Positions 57,394 through 64,000 of a stretch of DNA of 64,000 bases are shown here, in pieces. The notes under the pieces are model-generated. The model saw nothing but the letters and a program-made list of their open reading frames with translations, did no database searches and was not told the DNA's origin. Every line of letters begins with the position of its first letter. Within the stretch, counting starts at the first letter, position 1. Location: assembly GCA_002331385.1 (NCBI GenBank), contig DCYB01000013.1:1-64000 (forward strand), read 5' to 3'. Source of the stretch: Comamonadaceae bacterium UBA2121 (lineage in GTDB: Bacteria > Pseudomonadota > Gammaproteobacteria > Burkholderiales > Burkholderiaceae_C). The translations under genes were made by a program, and so were the position numbers.

Positions 57394-60165
57394 TCAACGC
57401 TCCTGCTTGGGCAAGGCCAGGATGGCGATGCCGATGATCACCGGAATGGACAGCAGCATGGGCCAGAACAAGGGCGACAGGTCCTGCCAGCCCAGCGCCT
57501 TGCTGAACACGCCTCTGCTGATCGAGAACATGTAGGTGGCGGGGTAGACCTCGCCAATCAGCTTGCCCGCACCTTCCAGCGACGAGACGGGATCGGTCAG
57601 GCCGGAAAACTGCGTTGCAGGGATGAGCGTGCCCAGCATGGCAAAGAACATGGCGGCGATCTGGCTGCGGGTGACCGACGAGGCGAGCAGACCCATGCCG
57701 GTGGTGACGATGCTGAAAATGAACGCGGCGAGCGTCAGCGCGGCGAAGCTGCCCGTCATGGGCACCCGGAACACGAACACCGCCATGGCGCACATGAGGA
57801 GGTAGTTGAGCATGGCCAGCGCCACGTAAGGCAGTTGCTTGCCCAGCAGGAACTCCGTGCGCGTGACGGGGGTGACGTACAGGTTCACGATCGAGCCCAG
57901 TTCTTTTTCGCGCACCACCGCCAGTGCCGTGAGCATGGCCGGCAGCATCATCAGCAAGAGCGGGATCACGGCAGGCACCATTGCGGGCAGGCTCTTCACG
58001 TCGGGGTTGTAGCGAAAGCGCGATTCGATGCTGACCTGACTGCCCAGCGTGACGCCAAGGCGCTCGCGTGCCTGCTGCGCCAGCCATTGCTGGTGCATGC
58101 CCTGGATGTAGCCTTTCACGGTTTCACCGCGCTGCGGCATGGCGCCGTCGAACCATGCACCAATGGCGACGTTCCTGCCACTCAATACATCGCGGCCAAA
58201 GCCCGGCGGAATCTCGATGGCCAGGGCGATCTGGCCCGCGCGCATGCGCTGGTCGAGATCGGCGTAATCGGTGAGCGGTGGTTGTTCGATGAAGTAGCGC
58301 GATCCGGCAAGGCTTTGCACATAGTTCTCGCTGAGCGTGCTGTGGTCGCGGTCGAGCACGGCAAAGCGCAAGTCCTCCACGTCCATGCTGATGCCAAAGC
58401 CGATCACCACCATCAACACCAGCGAGCCCACCAGCGCCAGCGTGGCGCGGATCGGGTCGCGTTGCAGTTCCAGCGATTCGCGCCAAAGATAGCTCCACAG
58501 CCGCTGCACGCTGAAACGCGGAACCCGGTGATGCCGCACGCCTTCTGCAGAAGGGGTGGCTGCAGCCGCAGCCTCATCGATCACGAGGCGCGCGTCCAGA
58601 TCGGGCGCCGTCTCGCCCGAAGCCTCCACCAGATAGCCGATGAAGGCTTCCTCCAATGACGCTGCGCCGCGTTTTTCGACCAACGCTGCGGGCCGGTCGC
58701 TGTCCAGCACCTTGCCCGCGTGCATCATCGACATGCGATCGCAGCGTTCGGCCTCGTTCATGAAGTGGGTGGAGATGAAGATCGTCACCTTGTCCCGGCG
58801 CGACAGCTCCACCAGCAGTTGCCAGAATTGGTCGCGCGCAATCGGGTCCACGCCGGAAGTGGGCTCGTCCAGAATGAGCAGTTCCGGCTCGTGCACCATG
58901 GCCACGGCCAGCGACAGTCGCTGGCGTAAACCGAGCGGCAACTTCTCGGGCAGGTCATGGCGCTCGTTGTGCAGGCCAAAGCGGTCGAGCATCTGGTGCA
59001 CGCGCGCATCGATCTGGTCTTCGGGCACGTGAAAGAGCTGGGCGTGCAGTTCCAGATTTTGCAGCACCGTCAACTCACCGTACAACGAGAACGCTTGCGA
59101 CATATAGCCCACGCGGCGGCGCGTCGAGATGTCGTGCGGGTTGACTTCTTTGCCGAACAGCCACGCCTTGCCTTCACTGGCGGGCAACAGGCCGGTGAGC
59201 ATTTTCATGGTGGTGGATTTGCCGCAGCCATTGGAGCCGAGAAAGCCGAAGATTTCGCCCCGGCGGATGCGGAAATTCACGTGGTCCACGGCAACGAAAT
59301 CGCCGAAACGCATGGTGAGGTCCTGCGCTTCGATGGCAATGTCGTCATCGCTCACTTGCAGCGGCGGAATCACCACCTGCGCGTGCCCGCGCTTCTTGTC
59401 TTCCGGCAGCAAGGCGATGAAGGCGGCCTCCAGCGATCGGGTGCGCGTGCGCGCGAGCAGGGCCTGGGGCGTGCCAGTGTCCAGCACCTGTCCATCGTCC
59501 ATCGCGACAAGCCAGTCAAAGCGCTGCGCCTCGTCCATGTACGCGGTGGCGACCAGCACGCTCATGTGCGGACGGGTGCTGCGGATGCGGTGGATGAGGT
59601 CCCAGAATTGCGCCCGCGCCAACGGGTCCACGCCGGTGGTGGGTTCATCGAGAATGAGTAGGTCCGGGTCGTGGATCAGCGCGCAGCACAGGCCGAGCTT
59701 CTGCTTCATGCCGCCCGACAGCTTGCCTGCTGGGCGTTGCAGGAATTTGATCAGCCCGGTGCTTTGCGTGAGGTCATCGATGCGGGCGCGGCGCTCGGCT
59801 GCGTCGTGTCCGAACAGGCGGGCAAAGAACTGCAGGTTCTCTTCCACCGACAGCGTCGGGTAAAGGTTCTTGCCCAGACCTTGGGGCATGTAGGCGATGC
59901 GTGGGCAGACGGCGGTGCGGTGCTTTGTGCTGCGCATGTCTCCGCCCAGGGCCCACACCTCGCCTTGCTGCACCTTGCGTGCGCCGGACAAGAGCGACAG
60001 CAGGCTGGATTTGCCCACGCCGTCGGGACCGATCAGGCCCACCATGCCACCAGCGGGAATGTCCAGCGTGATGCCGCGCAGCGCTTCGGTTGCGCCGTAT
60101 TGCAGCCGCACGTCGCGCAGTCGTGCGACGTGGCCTTGCCCGCGCATGGCTTGCTCCTCATCCAT
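57394..60165 (-). CDS. rbbA: RbbA-type fusion: two ABC ATPase domains plus ABC-2 permease
   Basis: A 923-residue protein (E. coli RbbA is 911). The first ATPase domain has Walker A GPDGVGKSS, signature LSGGMKQK and Walker B LLILDEPTTGVD. The second has GSNGCGKST, a signature LPLGLRQR in place of LSGGQ, and LLILDEPTSGVD. The C-terminal third is a permease with REKELGSIVNLYVTPVTRTE and about six helices. RbbA has been linked to ribosomes in E. coli, but the context here (outer membrane factor, HlyD, YhhJ) indicates export. It overlaps nothing and lies six bases after hlyD. Confidence 0.9.
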   Translation of the reverse strand: MDEEQAMRGQGHVARLRDVRLQYGATEALRGITLDIPAGGMVGLIGPDGVGKSSLLSLLSGARKVQQGEVWALGGDMRSTKHRTAVCPRIAYMPQGLGKNLYPTLSVEENLQFFARLFGHDAAERRARIDDLTQSTGLIKFLQRPAGKLSGGMKQKLGLCCALIHDPDLLILDEPTTGVDPLARAQFWDLIHRIRSTRPHMSVLVATAYMDEAQRFDWLVAMDDGQVLDTGTPQALLARTRTRSLEAAFIALLPEDKKRGHAQVVIPPLQVSDDDIAIEAQDLTMRFGDFVAVDHVNFRIRRGEIFGFLGSNGCGKSTTMKMLTGLLPASEGKAWLFGKEVNPHDISTRRRVGYMSQAFSLYGELTVLQNLELHAQLFHVPEDQIDARVHQMLDRFGLHNERHDLPEKLPLGLRQRLSLAVAMVHEPELLILDEPTSGVDPIARDQFWQLLVELSRRDKVTIFISTHFMNEAERCDRMSMMHAGKVLDSDRPAALVEKRGAASLEEAFIGYLVEASGETAPDLDARLVIDEAAAAATPSAEGVRHHRVPRFSVQRLWSYLWRESLELQRDPIRATLALVGSLVLMVVIGFGISMDVEDLRFAVLDRDHSTLSENYVQSLAGSRYFIEQPPLTDYADLDQRMRAGQIALAIEIPPGFGRDVLSGRNVAIGAWFDGAMPQRGETVKGYIQGMHQQWLAQQARERLGVTLGSQVSIESRFRYNPDVKSLPAMVPAVIPLLLMMLPAMLTALAVVREKELGSIVNLYVTPVTRTEFLLGKQLPYVALAMLNYLLMCAMAVFVFRVPMTGSFAALTLAAFIFSIVTTGMGLLASSVTRSQIAAMFFAMLGTLIPATQFSGLTDPVSSLEGAGKLIGEVYPATYMFSISRGVFSKALGWQDLSPLFWPMLLSIPVIIGIAILALPKQER

Positions 60166-60171
60166 CGCGGC

Positions 60172-61254
60172 TTACTCCGGCAGTTTGACTTGCAGGTGCT
60201 CGGGCCATTGCGCGTCTGGCTGGGCCAGCACCCACGCCTGACCGGGCAGGCCGGTCTTCACCTGTGCCAGATGCTTCTTCAGCAGTTGCGGGTCGATCTG
60301 CGCCTTCACGCGGAACATGAGTTTCTGGCGTTCGCTCGCCGTCTCGACGGTTTTGGGCGTGAATTGCGCGGTGCTGGAAACGAACGACACCTTGGCAGGA
60401 ATGACCAGTTGGGGCGCGGCGTCCAGCACGATGCGGACATCCGATCCGATGGCCACGCGCCCGGCCACGGTCTCGGGCAGGAAGAAGCTCATGAAGACGT
60501 CCGAGAGGTCGACCAGATTCAGGAGCTTACCGCCCGCGCCGAGCACTTCACCGGGTTGTGCAAGGCGGAACTGCACGCGGCCATCACGCGGTGCGACGAG
60601 CGTGGTGTCGTTCAATTCCGAGTCGATGCGCTGCACTGTGGCGGCGGCTGCGGCGACGGAGGAGGTCTGACCCGTCACGTCGGAGCGCGCGGCTTCGATG
60701 GCGGCCTTCGCCGCCTCGGCCTGCGCTTGGGTGGCCGTCACTGCGGCTTGCGCGCTGCGCACGCGGGCGCGGTCGTCGTCCAGCTCCTGCACCGAACTGG
60801 CGCCTTCCTTGGCCAGGGTTTCAGAGCGCGCCAGCCGGCGCTTGGCGGCATCGAGCTCGGCCTCGCGCTGTGCGACCAGCGCTTGTGCGGCGACGTGATC
60901 GCTCTGGCGCAGCGTGACCTGCGCGCGCGCGGAGGCGACGGCGTGCATGGCGCGGTCCTTTACTGCCACGGCCTCCAGCCGCTGTGCCTCCAGCGTGGTG
61001 ATCTGCATGCGTGCCAGCGGATCGCCTGCGCGCACGAATGCGCCTTCGGTCACGAAGATCTCATCGACGCGTCCGCCCAGCTTGGTGGCGACGTCGATCT
61101 CGGTGGCTTCGATGCGTCCGTTGCCACTGGCCAATCCGTCATCGGTGTGACTGGCTTGCCATTGCTTCCATGCATAGTGGCCAGCCAGCGCCACAACGGC
61201 GGCCACGGCCAGCAGGGTGAGGGTTTTCTTTTTGTTCGAGGTGTTCAGTGCCAT
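60172..61254 (-). CDS. HlyD-family membrane fusion protein (YhiI-like)
   Basis: A 360-residue periplasmic adaptor. An N-terminal helix (TLTLLAVAAVVALAGHYAWK) anchors it, followed by a lipoyl half (GRIEATEIDVATKLGGRVDE), a long alpha-helical hairpin at about 85-205 (Ala/Glu-rich), and the second lipoyl half VAPRDGRVQFRLAQPGEVLG. It bridges the ABC transporter and the NodT outer membrane channel. ATG 61254 (MALNTSNKKK) is chosen; the open frame upstream overlaps the nodT gene. Confidence 0.9.
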   Translation of the reverse strand: MALNTSNKKKTLTLLAVAAVVALAGHYAWKQWQASHTDDGLASGNGRIEATEIDVATKLGGRVDEIFVTEGAFVRAGDPLARMQITTLEAQRLEAVAVKDRAMHAVASARAQVTLRQSDHVAAQALVAQREAELDAAKRRLARSETLAKEGASSVQELDDDRARVRSAQAAVTATQAQAEAAKAAIEAARSDVTGQTSSVAAAAATVQRIDSELNDTTLVAPRDGRVQFRLAQPGEVLGAGGKLLNLVDLSDVFMSFFLPETVAGRVAIGSDVRIVLDAAPQLVIPAKVSFVSSTAQFTPKTVETASERQKLMFRVKAQIDPQLLKKHLAQVKTGLPGQAWVLAQPDAQWPEHLQVKLPE

Positions 61255-61264
61255 CACAAGGTTC

Positions 61265-62830
61265 TCAGTGTGTGGTGTGGTTCGGGTTGGCTGCGGTAGC
61301 GGTAGCGGTGGCGGTAGTGGGCAGGTCATCGCTGCCACCGCCCAGTGCGGCGTACAGCACGATCTGGTTGGAGAGCAGGGCGCGCCTGACTTGCACCAGT
61401 TGTTGTTGCGCGTTGAGCAGGTCGCGCTGGCTGTCCAGCACGTCCAGATAGGTGGTGGCACCCGCGTCGTAGCGCAATTGCGCAAGCCGGGTGCGGCGCA
61501 TCTGGACATCGAGTGCGTTGCGTTGCAGCGTGAGTTGCTCTGCCAGCCAATGCTGGTTGGACAGCGCATCGGAGACTTCGCGGAACGCCGTCTGGATCGT
61601 CTTCTCGTAATGGGCTACGGCCAGATCAGTGCGCACCTTGGCCACGTCCAGATTGGCGCGCAGACGGCCCGCGTCGAATAGGGGCATCGATAGGGAGGGA
61701 GCAAACGTCCACGCCCGGCTGCCGCCTTTGAACAGGCCGTCCAGCTCCGCGCTGGCGCTGCCGAGCGAGCCGGTCAAGGCAATGCGCGGCAAGAACGCAG
61801 CGCGTGCCGCGCGCACGTTGGCGCGGGCGGCGTGCAGCTGTCGTTCGGCGGCGTGGATGTCGGGCCGCAGCACGAGCAAATCGGCAGGCAGGCCGGCGCG
61901 CAGCGGCAGGAACATGTCCTGATCACGCAAGGCGGCTTCGGTATCGGCGACCTGCGGAAGGTCGATGGGCGTGCCCGCCAGCAGCGTGATGGCGTGGGCC
62001 TGCGCGGCACGCATCTGCTCCAACTGGGCCGCGAGCGTGCGCGCCTGGATCAGCAGTGTTTCGACCTGCGTGAGCTCCAGCCGGGAGGCGGAGCCCACCT
62101 GCTCACGCCGGCTGAAGATGCGAAACGACTCCTGTCGCGTCGCGATGGTCTGGCGCGCAATCGCCAGGCGCTCGTCGAGCTCGCGCAGGCCGATGTAGGC
62201 GTTCGCCACTTCGGCAATCAGTGCGGCGCGCATGCCGCGCTGCGCTTGTTCGGTCGCCAGGAATTGCTGCAGGGCTGCTTCGTTCAGGCTCTGCACGCGG
62301 CCCCACAGGTCGATCTCCCAACTGGTGATGCCGACGCCTGCGCGGTATTCGCTGCCAATGGCGGATCGGCCTGTGGCGTTGAGATCACCCGGAACACGGC
62401 TGCGCGCCGCCTGCCCACTCAGGCCCACCGTGGGGAACTGATCGGCGCGCTGAATGGCATATGCCGCACGCGCTTCTTGCACGCGCAAGAGCGCCACACG
62501 CAGGTCGCGGTTGTTGTCGAGCGCCGTGGCAATCAGCGCTTGCAGCGGTGCATAGGCGATGTAGCTGCGCCATGAAAGCTCCGCAGCGACGGCGCCCTGA
62601 GCGTTGGCATGCAGGGCAGGGTGCACATCGGCGGGCCATTGGGTAGCGATGGCGGCGGTGGCGGCATCCGCTGTGCGCTCCGGTGACTCATGGCCCACCG
62701 AGGCGCAGCCGGTCATCAACAATGCCATGGCCGCACCGGCCCACGGTGCGCGCGCCGGGTGCCGTAGTGCGGTACAGAGGCGGATGAAAGCAGCGCTTGT
62801 TCTTGGAGTTTGCAACAGTGTGATCTTCAT
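61265..62830 (-). CDS. NodT-family outer membrane efflux lipoprotein
   Basis: A 521-residue TolC-like channel. A lipobox LLMTGC at about residue 42 gives lipid attachment. The two outer-membrane-factor repeats are seen with YRAGVGITSWEIDLWGRVQS and FAPSLSMPLFDAGRLRANLD. Its C-terminus ends in a short Thr-Ala repeat encoded by a GGTAGC-type DNA repeat (61291-61310). The start overlaps the phaC stop by ATGA, so its translation is coupled to the gene upstream. It is the outer membrane part of the efflux operon. Confidence 0.9.
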   Translation of the reverse strand: MKITLLQTPRTSAAFIRLCTALRHPARAPWAGAAMALLMTGCASVGHESPERTADAATAAIATQWPADVHPALHANAQGAVAAELSWRSYIAYAPLQALIATALDNNRDLRVALLRVQEARAAYAIQRADQFPTVGLSGQAARSRVPGDLNATGRSAIGSEYRAGVGITSWEIDLWGRVQSLNEAALQQFLATEQAQRGMRAALIAEVANAYIGLRELDERLAIARQTIATRQESFRIFSRREQVGSASRLELTQVETLLIQARTLAAQLEQMRAAQAHAITLLAGTPIDLPQVADTEAALRDQDMFLPLRAGLPADLLVLRPDIHAAERQLHAARANVRAARAAFLPRIALTGSLGSASAELDGLFKGGSRAWTFAPSLSMPLFDAGRLRANLDVAKVRTDLAVAHYEKTIQTAFREVSDALSNQHWLAEQLTLQRNALDVQMRRTRLAQLRYDAGATTYLDVLDSQRDLLNAQQQLVQVRRALLSNQIVLYAALGGGSDDLPTTATATATAANPNHTTH

Positions 62831-64000
62831 TTTTCCTGGACGTATTCGCCGGGCGCGTCAGCGATGGGGGCATAGCCCTTGCGTGCCGCGCCCATGTGCG
62901 GCGGCTTGACCTTGGCGGTGGAACGCTCTGCCAGCCATTGAACCCATGCGGGCCACCATGAGCCCTTGGTCGTGGGCGCGGCTTCCAGCCAGTCGTCCAC
63001 GGCAATCGCCTCGCTGCACGCGGGGCGCGTGAGCCGCTGGAATTGGCGGCGCGGATGCCCCGGCTGGCTGACGATGCCCGCGTTGTGTCCACCGGTGGTC
63101 AGGACGAAAGTGATTTCAGCGGGGCACAGGTGATGCAGCTTGTAGACCGAGCGCCAGGGGGCCACGTGATCGGTGGTGGTGCCTACGCTGAAGATGGGCA
63201 GCGTCAGCGCGCTCAGTGATACGGGCTTGCCATTGACGGGATAGCGACCTTCGCTCAGATCGTCATTCAGGAAAAGGCGACGCAAATACTCCGAGTGCAT
63301 ACGCGCGGGCATGCGCGTGGCATCGGCATTCCAGGCCATCAGGTCGGACATGGCGGGGCGCTCGCCCAGCAGGTACTCCTTCACCAGACGCGACCACAGC
63401 AGGTCGTACGAACGCAGCATCTGGAAGGCACCACTCATCTGGTCGGCGCGCAGATAGCCGGTTTGCTGCATCTGTGCCTCCAGCAGCGACACCTGGCTTT
63501 CATCGATGAAAAGCGCCAGTTCGCCGGGCTCGCTGAAATCGGTTTGCGCGGCGAGCAGCGTCATCGACGCGAGCGCGTCCAGTTGGCCATCGCGCCCCAA
63601 GGCGGCAGCGGCAATGGCCAGCAGCGTGCCCCCAAGGCAGTAGCCAGCCGCGTGCACGCGCGCTGAGGGCGCGATGGTCTGGATGGCGGACAGCGCGGCG
63701 TGAAAGCCTTGCTCCAGATAGTCGTCCATGCCGAGCTGGCTTTCCATCACGCCCGGGTTCTTCCACGAGATGCAGTACACGGTGAAGCCGTTGTCGACAA
63801 GGTAGCGGATCAGCGAGTTCTGCTCCGACAGGTCGAGGATGTAGTACTTCATGATCCACGCGGGCACGATCAGCACCGGCTCTGGGTGCACCTTGTCCGT
63901 GGTGGGGGCGTACTGGATCAACTCCATCAAGCGGTTTCTCAACACCACTTTGCCCGGCGTGATCGCCACATCGCGGCCCACCTCGAAGTTGTCCGCGCCC
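62827..64000 (-). CDS. phaC: Poly(3-hydroxyalkanoate) synthase, class I type, N-terminus beyond window
   Basis: The last ~391 residues of a PHA synthase; the frame runs off the right edge (GADNFEVGRDVAITPGKVVL is the first visible part). The catalytic Cys lies in AGYCLGGTLLA, the lipase-like box of PhaC. Asp and His partners are expected in VGTTTDHVAPWRSVYKL and TTGGHNAGIVSQPGH. It polymerises 3-hydroxyacyl-CoA into storage granules. The ATGA overlap with the nodT gene is unusual for this enzyme, and its class I assignment rests on sequence pattern only. Confidence 0.9.
   Translation of the reverse strand, partial: GADNFEVGRDVAITPGKVVLRNRLMELIQYAPTTDKVHPEPVLIVPAWIMKYYILDLSEQNSLIRYLVDNGFTVYCISWKNPGVMESQLGMDDYLEQGFHAALSAIQTIAPSARVHAAGYCLGGTLLAIAAAALGRDGQLDALASMTLLAAQTDFSEPGELALFIDESQVSLLEAQMQQTGYLRADQMSGAFQMLRSYDLLWSRLVKEYLLGERPAMSDLMAWNADATRMPARMHSEYLRRLFLNDDLSEGRYPVNGKPVSLSALTLPIFSVGTTTDHVAPWRSVYKLHHLCPAEITFVLTTGGHNAGIVSQPGHPRRQFQRLTRPACSEAIAVDDWLEAAPTTKGSWWPAWVQWLAERSTAKVKPPHMGAARKGYAPIADAPGEYVQEK

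Overview
The window is GC-rich, densely coded chromosome from a betaproteobacterium. The best fit is Burkholderiales, probably Comamonadaceae. This placement rests on gene content and layout: a GntR-sdhCDAB-sdhE-gltA block divergent from mdh and acnB, a DUF1631 protein, tctBA, a cydDCABX operon, a fimT-pilVWXY1-pilE cluster, and phaC near a MaoC-phosphotransacetylase fusion and ackA. It is inference from family knowledge; no 16S gene is present.

Layout. 1-3017: end of etfA, an acyl-CoA dehydrogenase and a nitronate monooxygenase. 3030-3414: frameshifted remnant of an MFS transporter. 3517-10063: a perfect FNR-type box followed by cydDCAB and a 43-codon cydX (cytochrome bd oxidase and its assembly transporter). 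10284-15462: membrane acyltransferase, Rnk-like factor, a radical SAM protein behind a near-perfect LexA box, and a DUF1631 protein. 15501-18775: formaldehyde detoxification (fghA, frmA) divergent from a GlxA-type regulator. 18778-23795: DsrE protein, tctBA transporter and a two-component system. 24004-36369: TCA-cycle block (gltA, sdhE-B-A-D-C, GntR regulator, mdh, tam, CoA lyase, a secreted Lys/Ala-rich protein, acnB). 36503-38085: a low-GC pair, a stand-alone SPASM protein overlapping a radical SAM protein with no SPASM domain.

38395-43700 is a 5.3-kb integrative element in the 3' half of a tRNA-Lys(UUU) gene, bounded by a 49-bp perfect direct repeat. It carries a tyrosine integrase, an AlpA-like regulator, a small unknown protein, an HNH-like protein, a protein with an N-terminal motif like that of phage XkdF-type proteins, and a terminase-small-subunit-like HTH protein. 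It has no capsid, tail, portal or large-terminase genes. Iterated arm-type sites lie inside both ends, ATGTCCC iterons fill a gene-free stretch, and a replacement terminator serves the tRNA. I read it as a minimal phage satellite of a kind I do not recognise, and it is the most interesting object in the window. A decayed prophage remnant is the main alternative.

44146-52244: type IV pilus minor pilin cluster with a very large PilY1. 52469-53464: meso-diaminopimelate dehydrogenase. 53486-64000 (minus strand): a partial phaC overlaps a NodT-HlyD-RbbA-YhhJ efflux operon, followed by the MaoC-phosphotransacetylase fusion and ackA. The last genes link acetyl-CoA, acetate and polyhydroxyalkanoate metabolism with an ABC-2 export system placed in between.
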